Positions 6,822 to 17,012 are shown, counted from the first letter of the stretch. The stretch is 64,000 nt of DNA from Crocinitomicaceae bacterium (GCA_020635955.1 JACJYW010000005.1:262572-326571), one strand, 5' to 3'. The notes: a model not told the origin generated them from the letters alone. Numbers and translations: made by a program.

Positions 6822-9800
6822 TTGTCTGGGATTAGGCGTCACATATTTTTGATCAGTATCTTCTGTATCAGCTTAAATGGTTTTGCTCAAACAAGACTGA
6901 ACAAATCTTTTACCATAAGTGGAGATACGATCCAGATAGATACCGTATCTATTTACTTATCTGGTTTTGAAGTGAAAGCCGGTGATCAAAAACTCAACGA
7001 AAAACAATATTGGGTTGACCCAATTAAAGCTCGCCTGGTGATAACAGATCCTGCCGTTACGGGTCCAATTGAGGTTCAATATGAACCTACGCCAATATCG
7101 CTTAATAAAAATTACCAGCATAAGAATAAAGACCTGATCGTAACCAGTGAAGTGGAAAATATAGATCCTTTCAAGTATTCAGTCTCTTCTGAAAAATCAA
7201 ATGATGATCTTTTTGGAACGAATACATTAAACAAACAGGGTTCAATTTCTAGAGGTGTTACCGTTGGGAATGCACAGAATTTGTCTTTACAATCAACATT
7301 AAACCTGCAGTTAGATGGTCAAATTGCGCCCAATCTTTTTATGACCGGTTCAATATCTGACAATAATATTCCTTTTCAACCCGAGGGGAATACTCAAAAG
7401 TTGCAGGAGTTTGATCAGGTAAGATTACGTGTCTACAATGATAATTTTGCCGTGACCGGTGGTGATTTTTGGCTGAAGAAACCAACAGGCTATTTTTTGA
7501 ATTACACGAAGAGAATACAGGGTATTTCATTAGAAGGATATCATCCCATGGAAGTTGTAGGAATGAATGGAAAAGCTTCTCATCAATTAAGTGGTGCATT
7601 TTCAAGGGGTAAGTTTTCAAGAAACATTATTCAGGGAGTGGAAGGAAATCAAGGACCTTATCGATTGACCGGAGCCGACAAAGAACCTTTTATCGTTGTT
7701 TTAGCCGGAACAGAAAAGGTCTATATAGATGGTCAGCTCCTTCAAAGAGGGCAGGAATTTGATTATGTGATCGACTATAATACTTCTGAGATCACATTTA
7801 CAGCTCGTCAATTGATCACAAAAGATAAGAGGATCATAGTTGAGTTCCAATATTCTGATCTGAACTACGCAAGATCGTTAGTGGCATATTCGGCAGATTT
7901 TGAAGGAGAACGGTACCATACCTGGCTCAATATTTATTCTGAGCAGGATGCCAGAAATCAAACCATCCAACAAACCTTAACCACTGAGAAAAGAGGGATT
8001 TTGGCAGCAGTGGGTGATAGTATTCAAGATGCCTTTGCAAATAGTATTGATAGTGTTGGTTATTATGACAACAGAGTGTTATACGCCTTAAGAGATTCTT
8101 TGGGATATGATTCAATATTAGTGTTTACTGTTAACCCAGACTCAGCCGTTTTTCAAGCTTCGTTCCAATATGTTGGTACCGGAAATGGAAACTATGTGTT
8201 TGATTCCTATACGGCCAATGGCAAGGTATATAGATGGATTCAGCCTGTTGCCGGAGTTCCTCAGGGTGATTATGAAGCCATTCAATTATTGGTAGCTCCT
8301 CAAAAGAAGCAAATGTACGTAATAGGTTCAGAGTTCAAATTGAATAAATCATTGAAGACCGGTGTAGAATTGGCTTATAGTAATCATGACATCAATACCT
8401 TCTCTCCGCTAGATGCCGGTGATAATTATGGAGCGGCAGTGAAATGGAATTTAAATTCAGATAGCAAGTTAGGCTCAAAGGAAGTTTGGCGACTTAAATC
8501 CAAGGCAAATTTTGAATACAATCAAAGCACTTTTAATCCCATACAATGGTTCAGATCTGCCGAGTTTGATAGAGATTGGAACGTAAGAAATCAACCCTAT
8601 AAAGGGGATATTTACTTGTCAAATGTAGGACTTCAATTTATTGGTAAAGGGGTTGGTGCTATTGGTTATGACTTTGATAATTTCATTTGGGGATCAGATT
8701 ATAAAGGGTATAGAAATCAGCTGGATATGTTGATCAACAAAAAGGGATTCCATGCTTCTGTATTAGGGAGCTATTTATTTTCAGAGGGAACAGAGAAGAC
8801 GACTTTCTTACGACACAATTCATCCATTTCACAAAAGATCAGTGTGATCAAGGTTGGTTTTGAAGACATCCATGAGCAAAATCAAAAGTACATTACAGGC
8901 AATCCAACCCTGCAAAATACTTCCTATCGGTTTTATGATTGGAAGGCTTATGTCTCCACCCTGGATTCAACTCTGAACCAGTTTTCAGTGTATTATCGTG
9001 AGAGGTATGATTGGTTCTCAGATTCCCTTCGTTTGAATATGGCGGCCCGGGCAAGAAACGTTGGTGCAGAAGCTGCCTTCATGAAGAATAAGGCCAATAT
9101 TGTTAAGCTGAATTTTAATTACAGAATGCTCGACATTACAGATACTAATCTGTACAGTGCTAAACCAGAAAATACCATCCTAAATAGATTAGAGCATGTT
9201 TTAAATGTATGGAAAGGAGCACTAACAGCTACTACTTTCTATGAGATAGGATCCGGACTTGAGCTAAAGAGAGAATTCATTTTTCTTCAGGTAAATGATG
9301 GTCAGGGTACACATACCTGGATCGATTATAATAATGATGGAATAAAAGATCTGGGTGAATTTGAAATAGCCGTTTACCAAGATCAGGGGAATTACATCCG
9401 TGTTTTCATTCCTACTAACACTTATGTCAGGACATACAGCAATCAGTTCAACTCCAGTATCTTTTTGAGGCCTGAACGCATATGGAAATCCAAAGAGGGG
9501 ATGAAGAAATTCCTTGCAAGGTTTTCAGATCAGGTGGTGTATAAAGTTCAACGAAAAACGAGTTATGAAGATAACCTTGGTGCTTTGAATCCCTTCATTT
9601 ATGATATTGCGGATACCAGCTTAGTATCGATAAGTACATCTTTCAGAAATTCATTTTATTTCAACAAGAACAACCCTGTCTTTGGTGCCAATTATTCGTA
9701 TCAGGAAAATGGTTCAAAAGTGTTGTTGTCAAACGGATTTGATACGCGATTAAATACCTTTCATGAGATCAGAACCCGTTGGAATATCAATAAGTTGTAT

Positions 9801-10274
9801 AACCTGCGTGTAAATGGTGTGCTTGGTAGAAAGAAGAACGGAAGTGATTATGCATCAAATAGAAACTATGATATCCATTACATGGAGGTATCGCCAACCT
9901 TTTCTTATCAACCAAATACTGCTTTTCGTGTGAGTGTAAGCGCTAAATATGCTGAGAAAAATAACATTTCAGACCTCAATGAAACGGCTATAATTCGAGA
10001 CGTAGGTTTTGAATTAAGATATAATCAGGCTAAGAAGGGAAGTTTTAGCGCAAAGGCAAATTATATCTTAATCACCTACACAGGAGCATCAAATACTTCA
10101 TTGGCCTTTGAAATGCTTGAAGCGCTAAAAACAGGTAATAATTTCACCTGGGGATTGGCATATCAAAGAAAGGTGGCAAAGAATCTGCAGCTGAATTTCA
10201 CTTACAATGGAAGAAAATCTGAGGATAATAAAGCCATTCATTCCGGTGGTATGGAGTTAAGGGCGTTTTTCTAA
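6822..10274 (+). CDS. Large outer-membrane beta-barrel protein, SprA-like motifs, function unknown
   Basis: This 1150-residue protein has a signal peptide ending in LNGFAQ. The start is TTG at 6822: an in-frame stop lies at 6810, and no ATG occurs in frame until well into the mature protein. Around residues 135-230 it has the block GSISRGVTVGNAQNLSLQST followed by IAPNLFMTGSISDNNIPFQPEG, which I recognise from SprA-type and related Bacteroidota surface proteins. The C-terminal half alternates aromatic beta strands and charged turns, and the protein ends in ELRAFF, as expected for a large outer-membrane barrel. There is no T9SS sorting domain. It stands alone between the Rieske gene and the sulfur-amino-acid operon. 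Function is unknown; outer-membrane location is a strong inference. Confidence 0.82.
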   Translation: MSGIRRHIFLISIFCISLNGFAQTRLNKSFTISGDTIQIDTVSIYLSGFEVKAGDQKLNEKQYWVDPIKARLVITDPAVTGPIEVQYEPTPISLNKNYQHKNKDLIVTSEVENIDPFKYSVSSEKSNDDLFGTNTLNKQGSISRGVTVGNAQNLSLQSTLNLQLDGQIAPNLFMTGSISDNNIPFQPEGNTQKLQEFDQVRLRVYNDNFAVTGGDFWLKKPTGYFLNYTKRIQGISLEGYHPMEVVGMNGKASHQLSGAFSRGKFSRNIIQGVEGNQGPYRLTGADKEPFIVVLAGTEKVYIDGQLLQRGQEFDYVIDYNTSEITFTARQLITKDKRIIVEFQYSDLNYARSLVAYSADFEGERYHTWLNIYSEQDARNQTIQQTLTTEKRGILAAVGDSIQDAFANSIDSVGYYDNRVLYALRDSLGYDSILVFTVNPDSAVFQASFQYVGTGNGNYVFDSYTANGKVYRWIQPVAGVPQGDYEAIQLLVAPQKKQMYVIGSEFKLNKSLKTGVELAYSNHDINTFSPLDAGDNYGAAVKWNLNSDSKLGSKEVWRLKSKANFEYNQSTFNPIQWFRSAEFDRDWNVRNQPYKGDIYLSNVGLQFIGKGVGAIGYDFDNFIWGSDYKGYRNQLDMLINKKGFHASVLGSYLFSEGTEKTTFLRHNSSISQKISVIKVGFEDIHEQNQKYITGNPTLQNTSYRFYDWKAYVSTLDSTLNQFSVYYRERYDWFSDSLRLNMAARARNVGAEAAFMKNKANIVKLNFNYRMLDITDTNLYSAKPENTILNRLEHVLNVWKGALTATTFYEIGSGLELKREFIFLQVNDGQGTHTWIDYNNDGIKDLGEFEIAVYQDQGNYIRVFIPTNTYVRTYSNQFNSSIFLRPERIWKSKEGMKKFLARFSDQVVYKVQRKTSYEDNLGALNPFIYDIADTSLVSISTSFRNSFYFNKNNPVFGANYSYQENGSKVLLSNGFDTRLNTFHEIRTRWNINKLYNLRVNGVLGRKKNGSDYASNRNYDIHYMEVSPTFSYQPNTAFRVSVSAKYAEKNNISDLNETAIIRDVGFELRYNQAKKGSFSAKANYILITYTGASNTSLAFEMLEALKTGNNFTWGLAYQRKVAKNLQLNFTYNGRKSEDNKAIHSGGMELRAFF

Positions 10275-10330
10275 TTATCCTTCCAAAAGATGTTGGAAAA
10301 TCTGTAATTTAGTTATCTCAATTATTTCAG

Positions 10331-11485
10331 ATGGACGAAAAGGAGATGAAATTTGGCACCAAAGCAATACATGCAGGCGTTCATCCTGACCCTGCCACAG
10401 GTGCTATCATGACTCCTATCTATCAAACCAGTACATATGTTCAGGAAGGAGTAGGAAATCATAAAGGTTTTGAATATTCCAGAACAAAGAATCCAACCAG
10501 AGATACCCTTGAAAGGAGTATAGCGGCTCTTGAGAATGGTAAATTTGGGGCTTGCTTTGGAAGTGGTTTGGCAGCCATTGATTGTGTTTTGAAGATGCTG
10601 GAACCTGGAGATGAAGTGATCTCAACCAATGATCTGTATGGAGGTACATATCGACTTTTCAAAACTATTTTCGAAAAATACGGGATCAAGTTTCATTTTG
10701 TGGGTATGGCAGATGCCGCTAACATTGAAGATCACGTGAATGCCAATACCAAATTGATCTGGGTTGAGACACCAACCAATCCAATGATGAACATAATTGA
10801 TATTTCGGCCTGTGCTGCAATAGCTAAAAAGCATAAACTGAAATTGGCGGTTGACAATACCTTTGCTACGCCTTATTTGCAAACTCCGCTAGATCTTGGA
10901 GCAGATATTGTTATGCATTCGGCAACAAAGTACCTTGGAGGTCACTCTGATGTAGTGATGGGAGCTTTAGTTTGTAAGGATGAATCAATTGCTAAAGAGA
11001 TTTACCGTATTCAAAATTCTTCGGGTGCAGTGTGTGGTCCTATGGATGCTTTTTTAGTGCTGAGAGGAATTAAAACACTTCATTTACGTATTCAAAGGCA
11101 TTGTGAGAATGGACGGGAAGTAGCTGAGTTTTTGAGAACGCATCCGAAAGTAGACAAGGTGTATTGGCCAGGGTTCAAAGACCATCCTAATCATGAAGTC
11201 GCTCGTAAGCAAATGAAAGATTTTGGTGGAATGATCTCGTTCTCACTCGTAGGAAATAAATTATCAGATGCACACGAAGTAGTGCGCAAGCTAAAAGTCT
11301 TTTCATTGGCAGAATCGCTGGGAGGCGTTGAGTCATTATGTGGACATCCGGTAACTATGACACATGCTTCAATACCAAAGGAGGAAAGAGAAAAGGCAGG
11401 AATTGTAGATTCTTTGATCAGGCTCAGTGTGGGAATTGAAGATTATTCAGATTTAATACAAGATTTAAAACAAGCTTTAAATTAA
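10331..11485 (+). CDS. Cystathionine gamma-synthase/lyase-type PLP enzyme
   Basis: This 384-residue cytoplasmic enzyme belongs to the Cys/Met metabolism PLP family (fold type I). The cofactor lysine is in SATKYLGGHSDVVMGAL (Lys200), and the family signatures YSRTKNPTRDTLE, CFGSGLAAID and VETPTNPMMNI are present. The length is normal. Family members catalyse gamma-elimination or replacement on cystathionine or O-acyl-homoserine. The sequence motifs alone do not separate synthase from lyase, although the ending (SVGIEDYSDLIQDLKQAL) is common to both. A rhodanese gene follows 4 bp later, which favours a role in sulfur transfer or cysteine catabolism. Confidence 0.9.
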   Translation: MDEKEMKFGTKAIHAGVHPDPATGAIMTPIYQTSTYVQEGVGNHKGFEYSRTKNPTRDTLERSIAALENGKFGACFGSGLAAIDCVLKMLEPGDEVISTNDLYGGTYRLFKTIFEKYGIKFHFVGMADAANIEDHVNANTKLIWVETPTNPMMNIIDISACAAIAKKHKLKLAVDNTFATPYLQTPLDLGADIVMHSATKYLGGHSDVVMGALVCKDESIAKEIYRIQNSSGAVCGPMDAFLVLRGIKTLHLRIQRHCENGREVAEFLRTHPKVDKVYWPGFKDHPNHEVARKQMKDFGGMISFSLVGNKLSDAHEVVRKLKVFSLAESLGGVESLCGHPVTMTHASIPKEEREKAGIVDSLIRLSVGIEDYSDLIQDLKQALN

Positions 11486-11489
11486 TCAT

Positions 11490-11804
11490 ATGACAATAGA
11501 AGAAATAGAACCAAAAGAAGCAATGGCTGACGTACAATCAGGCGAAAGCATTTTCATTGATGTTAGAGAGCCATACGAATTAGATGAAGTGAAATATGGC
11601 ATGAATTATATGCATATTCCATTAGGTCAAATTCAGGATCGCATTGGAGAAATTCCAAAAGATAAAATGGTAATTGTTGGATGTCGTTCAGGTGCGCGTA
11701 GTATGAATGCGTGTATGTTCCTAAAAATGAATGGATTCGAGAATGTAAAAAATCTTGAAGGCGGCATCATGAACTGGTTGGAAACGGGAATGCCAGTTGG
11801 ATAA
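11490..11804 (+). CDS. Single-domain rhodanese (sulfurtransferase)
   Basis: This 104-residue protein is a single rhodanese fold: IFIDVREPYELDE at the N-terminus and the active-site loop VGCRSGARS with Cys65 as the persulfide-carrying residue. It ends with GGIMNWLETGMPV, typical of the domain. It has no signal peptide and is presumably cytoplasmic. It follows the PLP enzyme by 4 bp and overlaps the next gene by 8 bp, so all three form one operon. Accepting sulfane sulfur generated by the PLP enzyme is a plausible inference but is not shown by the sequence. Confidence 0.92.
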   Translation: MTIEEIEPKEAMADVQSGESIFIDVREPYELDEVKYGMNYMHIPLGQIQDRIGEIPKDKMVIVGCRSGARSMNACMFLKMNGFENVKNLEGGIMNWLETGMPVG

Positions 11805-12510
11805 ACTTGCGTATATAACGGGAACCTCGAGAGGCATTGGTAAAGCATTGGCTTTACTACTGCTTCGGGAAGGTTATAAAGTTATTGGTGTTGCAAGACA
11901 TAATTCAATAGATCACCCAAATTATACTCATCTTGAACTTGATCTGAACGATCTTGAGGCCATGACTTCTTTCGAATTTATGGAGGAAGCTGAAAAGGTA
12001 CTTTTGATCAATAATGCGGGTATGCTTGGTGATATTGACGCCGTGGGTAAGATCAATGATGAGTCAATCGTTAGGGTGATGAATGTCAATACATTAGCGC
12101 CTCAAATCTTGTGCAATAAGTTTATAAAACGATTTCAAAACCATAAAGGTAAATTTCAGATTTTGAATATTAGTTCTGGTGCCGGAAAGCGTCCAATCCC
12201 TTCCTGGGCATCCTATTGTGCTTCTAAAGCTGCAATAGACCTTTATTCTGAAACCATTGCTGAAGAGTTGGAATGGAAACAAATGAATAATTGGTCCATC
12301 CATTCCTGCGCTCCGGGTGTAGTAGACACTCAGATGCAGTCACAGATCAGATCCGTTTCTGAGGATCGATTCAAATTGGTAGATAATTTTAAGGCGTATA
12401 AAAGCAATGATGAGCTATATTCAGCTGATTATGTGGCTAGTAAACTATTTGAATTAATTGAGAATCCGCAAAAGTTTCCTGAAGTGGTTCTATCAGTCAG
12501 AGATTTTTAG
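11797..12510 (+). CDS. Short-chain dehydrogenase/reductase (SDR)
   Basis: This 237-residue classical SDR has the cofactor glycine motif TGTSRGIG near residues 8-15, the NNAG motif near residue 70, and the catalytic pair Tyr140/Lys144 in SYCASKAA preceded by a serine-rich strand (ILNISSGAG). It uses NAD(P)H. The start is TTG at 11797, inside the end of the rhodanese gene; there is no in-frame ATG or GTG at a suitable place. The motifs resemble sepiapterin-reductase-like or benzil-reductase-like SDRs (CAPGVVDTQMQ), so a carbonyl substrate is likely, but it cannot be named. Confidence 0.88.
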   Translation: MDKLAYITGTSRGIGKALALLLLREGYKVIGVARHNSIDHPNYTHLELDLNDLEAMTSFEFMEEAEKVLLINNAGMLGDIDAVGKINDESIVRVMNVNTLAPQILCNKFIKRFQNHKGKFQILNISSGAGKRPIPSWASYCASKAAIDLYSETIAEELEWKQMNNWSIHSCAPGVVDTQMQSQIRSVSEDRFKLVDNFKAYKSNDELYSADYVASKLFELIENPQKFPEVVLSVRDF

Positions 12511-12622
12511 TCGTCCATTCAACGATTATTAGCGCCGTTCATAATATCCGTTCACTCAATAAAACGGACATTTTACTATATTGTTAAGCTGTTTTGCCGT
12601 ATTATGGGTAAATTCAGGAGCC

Positions 12623-12630
12623 TAATTTTG
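12623..12630 (+). promoter_or_regulatory. -7 box of the M43 protease pair
   Basis: TAATTTTG matches TAnnTTTG and lies 36 bp before the chosen ATG at 12667. A TTTTG about 26 bp upstream could be a loose -33 element. Because this box lies inside the longer reading frame that opens at 12604, it supports the internal ATG as the real start. Confidence 0.5.
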
Positions 12631-12666
12631 CAAGACTTATCGGGTAAAACCGTCCAAGTAAGCACC

Positions 12667-14826
12667 ATGAAAAAAATATACATGAAAAAATTTACTTTAT
12701 TCACGGCTTTGTTGCTGTCAATGACAGCTGTTGCTCAAAATGAGCATTTCGGACCTCAAAACCCAATTCCTTGTCATAATAACTGGGAAAGGGACAGAGC
12801 ATTTGAAGCAGATCCTTCATTGAGAATTCAAGATAGTATTGATCAAGCTGAATTTCAGTCGTTCTACGAATATTATTATGCCAATGAATATGATCCGGGT
12901 GCAAGATCAACCTACGTAGTTCCAGTTGTCGTTCACATTTGTCATGTTGGAGGACCGGAAAATATTTCTGACGAACAAGTATATGATGCTATAGAAAAGT
13001 TAAATCAGGATTTTAGTGCAACCAATGTGGATGTGAATACAACCGTAGCACCTTTTGATGCAATAATTGGTAATGCAGATATAGAATTCAGATTAGCCAC
13101 AAAGGACCCAAGTGGTAACTGTCATAAAGGAATTACAAGAACCTATACACAAAATACCTACCATGACGGTGGAAGTGGATTGAGAAATGACGTTGCTGCT
13201 GAACATGGAACATGGCCTCAGAATAAGTATATGAACGTGTTTGTTTGTATAGACCCAAATGGTGCTGCGGGTTATACCAATAATCCGGCTAATTGGTATA
13301 GTGCAACAGGAATGGGTGGTAGCATTTATATGAGACATGATTATATGGGTACAATTGGTACAGCTAGTACAACGGCAGAACATACCCTTTCTCACGAAGT
13401 TGGGCACTGGTTAAATCTTTCGCATTGTTGGGGAGGTAATAACAATCCTGGTCAATCCGGAGCATGCAGTGATGATGATGGCGTAGATGATACCCCTAGA
13501 ACAATTGGTTGGACATACTGTAATATTAATGGAAATTCCTGTTCAAATGATGCTATTGATGGGTATTGGTCCATGGACGTAATTGACAATGTCCAAAACA
13601 TTATGGAATATTCATATTGCTCCACTATGTTTACACAGGGACAAGTAGCAAGAATGCATTCTGCATTGAATTCATCCACTGCTCAGAGAAATAATCTTTG
13701 GACCCCAGCTAATCTAAATGCTACCGGAACAAACGGACCAGGTAGTATTTGTGAAGCATTATTCTCATCTGACTTTAAAGTAGTTTGTGCCGGATCAACT
13801 GTTAATTTCACGGATGAATCATACCATAGTGTTCAAACAAGATCTTGGACCTTTAATGGAGGTTCACCATCTACTTCAGCTGATCAAAATCCTGCTATAG
13901 TCTATAATACTCCTGGTGTTTACACCGTTGCATTGTCTGTTTCTGATGGTAGTTCTTCAACTTCAACTACTCAAACCAATTATATCATTGTTCTAGATAC
14001 ACCTGGTGTTGGGCTTCCATATCATGAAGGATTTGAAGATATCAGCTTGATTCCGGACAATTCTAATTTTATGGTGGAAAATCCTGCTGGTGATCAGGAT
14101 TGGTCCTTGACAACGAATGTTGGAGCAGGTGGAAGTACTCATTCAGCCATTCTGCAAAATTACTTCGTCACAGAAGCTTCAAAAGACGAACTAATCTCTG
14201 GAACAATTGATCTTTCTTCAGTTGACCCTTCAGATAATATTGTGTTTACATTCGAATATGCCTATAGAAAAAAGACATCTAATGATGATGAATATTTGAA
14301 ATTCTATGTCTCTGCTGATTGTGGTGAAACATGGGCATTAAGGAAGGTAATTCATGGTAATGATCTGAGTTCAGTGAACAGTTCTAGTTTCTATACACCT
14401 GGTACAGATCAAGATTGGTATTTTGTAACAGTTAGTAACATCAATTCACCTTATTATGTGTCAGGTTTCCGATACAAATTTGAATTCACTTCAGATGGAG
14501 GTAACAATATTTATATAGACAATATTAACTTATATCCTGGATCAATGGCTGATCAGGAAGAAGTACAGGAATCTTCTGTACTAAGAGTTTTCCCGAATCC
14601 TACTGAGGGGCTTACGAATATCCAAATGTCTGCTCAAGCCGGAGTTAATTATAAGGTAACTGTTCTTTCAACGCTTGGACAACAAGTTGCGGTTATACAT
14701 CAGGGAGAGTTGAGCAATGGAATAAATAATTTTGAATTTGATATGACTGAGCTATCTAGAGGAATTTACTTTGTTAAGATCGAGAGCGAAGGAAAAGTTC
14801 AAACTGTGAAGTTGATCAGAGAATAA
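12667..14826 (+). CDS. Secreted M43 (pappalysin-like) zinc metalloprotease with PKD and T9SS sorting domains
   Basis: This protein of about 719 residues has a signal peptide (KKFTLFTALLLSMTAVAQ). The catalytic domain has the extended zinc motif HEVGHWLNLSH (His243, Glu244, His247, His253) and a Met-turn (NIMEYSYC), which places it in family M43. A PKD-like domain follows (AGSTVNFTDESYHSVQTRSW...), then a MAM/jelly-roll-like beta domain, and the protein ends in a type A T9SS sorting domain starting VFPNPTEGL and closing VQTVKLIRE. It is thus predicted to be exported by T9SS and attached or released at the cell surface. Start 12667 gives a normal signal peptide. The next gene, a paralogue, begins 9 bp after its stop. 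Confidence 0.92.
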   Translation: MKKIYMKKFTLFTALLLSMTAVAQNEHFGPQNPIPCHNNWERDRAFEADPSLRIQDSIDQAEFQSFYEYYYANEYDPGARSTYVVPVVVHICHVGGPENISDEQVYDAIEKLNQDFSATNVDVNTTVAPFDAIIGNADIEFRLATKDPSGNCHKGITRTYTQNTYHDGGSGLRNDVAAEHGTWPQNKYMNVFVCIDPNGAAGYTNNPANWYSATGMGGSIYMRHDYMGTIGTASTTAEHTLSHEVGHWLNLSHCWGGNNNPGQSGACSDDDGVDDTPRTIGWTYCNINGNSCSNDAIDGYWSMDVIDNVQNIMEYSYCSTMFTQGQVARMHSALNSSTAQRNNLWTPANLNATGTNGPGSICEALFSSDFKVVCAGSTVNFTDESYHSVQTRSWTFNGGSPSTSADQNPAIVYNTPGVYTVALSVSDGSSSTSTTQTNYIIVLDTPGVGLPYHEGFEDISLIPDNSNFMVENPAGDQDWSLTTNVGAGGSTHSAILQNYFVTEASKDELISGTIDLSSVDPSDNIVFTFEYAYRKKTSNDDEYLKFYVSADCGETWALRKVIHGNDLSSVNSSSFYTPGTDQDWYFVTVSNINSPYYVSGFRYKFEFTSDGGNNIYIDNINLYPGSMADQEEVQESSVLRVFPNPTEGLTNIQMSAQAGVNYKVTVLSTLGQQVAVIHQGELSNGINNFEFDMTELSRGIYFVKIESEGKVQTVKLIRE

Positions 14827-14835
14827 TATAGAACT

Positions 14836-16986
14836 ATGAAAAGAACCTTATTACTAGTATTAACATTGTTGGCTATACCAACATTTGCTCAAGATATTGA
14901 ACATTGTGGGTTTGACGAAAGAAACAATGCTATAATGGATCAAAATCCGGAGCTGAGAACCTATTTGCATGAGCATTTTATTCGGATGAATAATGGCGAC
15001 ATTCCAATAAGTGTGGATAGATCTACGGTGATAATACCGGTGGTTTTTCACGTGATCCATGATGGTGGCGCATCCAATATTACCTATGAACAGATCTTAT
15101 CGGCAATGGATATGATCAATCAGGATTTTCAATTATTGAATCCAGATTCAGTGAATGTGAGAAATACAACTGAAGCGCCGTTTCAGCCATTGACGGCGAA
15201 CATGAATATTGAGTTTAAATTGGCAAAGCTTGATCCTTCTGGTAATTGTACAAACGGAGTAGAAAGAAGGCTATCTCCTGAGGCTACTACCAATGCAGAT
15301 GATAATACTGCCAAACACTATGATGGTGGTGGGTTAGATGCATGGCCTAGGGACAAATACTTAAACATTTGGGTGGTGTCAACTATCAGTTCTCAAAGTG
15401 GATCAGGAGGAACTACTTTAGGATATGCACAATTTCCATATCCTGGTTTTGGTTTTGCAGATGAGTTTGGTGTTGTGATCAGACATGATCGCGTAGGATC
15501 AATAGGAACAGCCTTGAGTGGAGATAGAACGCTAACACATGAAATTGGCCACTGTTTAGGTTTATTGCACACGTTTAATGGTTCTTGTACTGAACAATTA
15601 GCATATCCTCCTTATACCGCTATGAATGATTGTACGGCGGGTGGAGATTATATTTGCGATACACCACCGGTAACTGCTGCTCAATGGTCTTGTGTGGCTA
15701 CTCAAAACACTTGTAACCAGGTTCCTACCAATGATTATTACGGGACAGATGTATATGATCAATTCGAGAATTTCATGAGTTATTCTCCTTGTCAGTATAT
15801 GTTCTCAGAAGGTCAAAAAGAGAGAGTTTGGATCAACTTTAGCGACCTTTCGTTCATGACCAATTTGATAAGTGCCGGTAATGCTACTGCAACGGGGGTT
15901 AATTTACCGGATGTTTTATGTCAGGCTGATTTTACCTCTTCTGGGGTTGTTATTTGTGCGGGAGGGTCTGTAGATTATGCCGACCTATCGTATTTCGCAG
16001 TCACGGGTAGAACATGGACATTTGAAGGTGGAACAGCAACTTCAACAACAGATTCTACTGTTTCGGTGACCTATAATACAGCTGGTACATATGATGTGAC
16101 ACTTGAGGTAACTGATGGCGTTGGGAATGAAATGATCACAATGACCGATTATGTTACTGTTCTTGCTGTTCCGGGAATTGGATTACCTATCCATGAGGGC
16201 TTTGAGATCTATTCAAGTATTCCTGATAACATAAAATGGTTTGTTGAGAATGAAGATGAAGATCAAACCTGGGAACTACATACAGGTGATTCCTATTCAG
16301 GGGGATATTGCGTTAAAATGAATAACTTTAATATGACCAATGGCAGCAAGGATCACTTGATCTCAGAACCTATTGACTTAAGTTCAGTTCCTACATCTGA
16401 AGCAATGGTACTTAATTTTAAGTATGCGTATAAAAGGAAAACCTCATCTGATAACGAAAGATTGAGGGTATATATTTCTGATGATTGTGGTGAAACATGG
16501 ATACTAAGAAAATCAATTAACGGAACAGCTTTAAGTAGTGAACAAACAGGTACATCTTATGTTCCGGTTGAAGGGGATTGGGTGAATGTTGATGTTGATA
16601 ATATTACCTCTTCTTATTATGTGAATAATCTTAGAATTAAGTTCGAGTTTACGAACGATTCAGGGAATAATTTGTATTTGGATCACATTAACTTATATTC
16701 TGCTTCAATGGCGGATCTTAATGAAGTCATTGCTGATAATTTGAGTGTCTATCCAAATCCCGTGAGTGATATTATGACCATTACTATGGATGTGTATGAT
16801 GCTGCCGATTATAAGATTACACTTACCAATACACTTGGTCAATTCGTGGATAATATTTATAGTGGGGAGCTTAACGCTGGAGAAAGGATCATAAATTACA
16901 ACAGTGAGAAATTACCAGCGGGTATTTATTACCTGAATGTTGAGAGTAATGGAAATATTATTACCAAAAAACTCGTAAAACAATAG
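14836..16986 (+). CDS. Second M43 metalloprotease with PKD and T9SS sorting domains (paralogue)
   Basis: This 716-residue protein has the same architecture as its upstream neighbour: signal peptide ending LAIPTFAQ, zinc motif HEIGHCLGLLH (His235, Glu236, His239, His245), Met-turn NFMSYSPC, a PKD-like domain, a beta-rich domain containing YISDDCGETWILRK (near-identical to the neighbour's YVSADCGETWALRK), and a C-terminal sorting domain from VYPNPVSD to ITKKLVKQ. The pair look like a tandem duplication that has since diverged. They share a promoter upstream of the first gene, and a strong terminator follows this one. The substrate is unknown; secreted proteolysis for nutrition or surface processing is the usual role. 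Confidence 0.92.
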   Translation: MKRTLLLVLTLLAIPTFAQDIEHCGFDERNNAIMDQNPELRTYLHEHFIRMNNGDIPISVDRSTVIIPVVFHVIHDGGASNITYEQILSAMDMINQDFQLLNPDSVNVRNTTEAPFQPLTANMNIEFKLAKLDPSGNCTNGVERRLSPEATTNADDNTAKHYDGGGLDAWPRDKYLNIWVVSTISSQSGSGGTTLGYAQFPYPGFGFADEFGVVIRHDRVGSIGTALSGDRTLTHEIGHCLGLLHTFNGSCTEQLAYPPYTAMNDCTAGGDYICDTPPVTAAQWSCVATQNTCNQVPTNDYYGTDVYDQFENFMSYSPCQYMFSEGQKERVWINFSDLSFMTNLISAGNATATGVNLPDVLCQADFTSSGVVICAGGSVDYADLSYFAVTGRTWTFEGGTATSTTDSTVSVTYNTAGTYDVTLEVTDGVGNEMITMTDYVTVLAVPGIGLPIHEGFEIYSSIPDNIKWFVENEDEDQTWELHTGDSYSGGYCVKMNNFNMTNGSKDHLISEPIDLSSVPTSEAMVLNFKYAYKRKTSSDNERLRVYISDDCGETWILRKSINGTALSSEQTGTSYVPVEGDWVNVDVDNITSSYYVNNLRIKFEFTNDSGNNLYLDHINLYSASMADLNEVIADNLSVYPNPVSDIMTITMDVYDAADYKITLTNTLGQFVDNIYSGELNAGERIINYNSEKLPAGIYYLNVESNGNIITKKLVKQ

Positions 16987-17012
16987 GATAAAAGAATTTC
17001 AATACCAATTCG

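Noticed and set aside
12604..12666. Longer N-terminus for the first M43 protease
   Set aside because: It contains the -7 promoter box and would bury the signal peptide; ATG 12667 gives a normal one.
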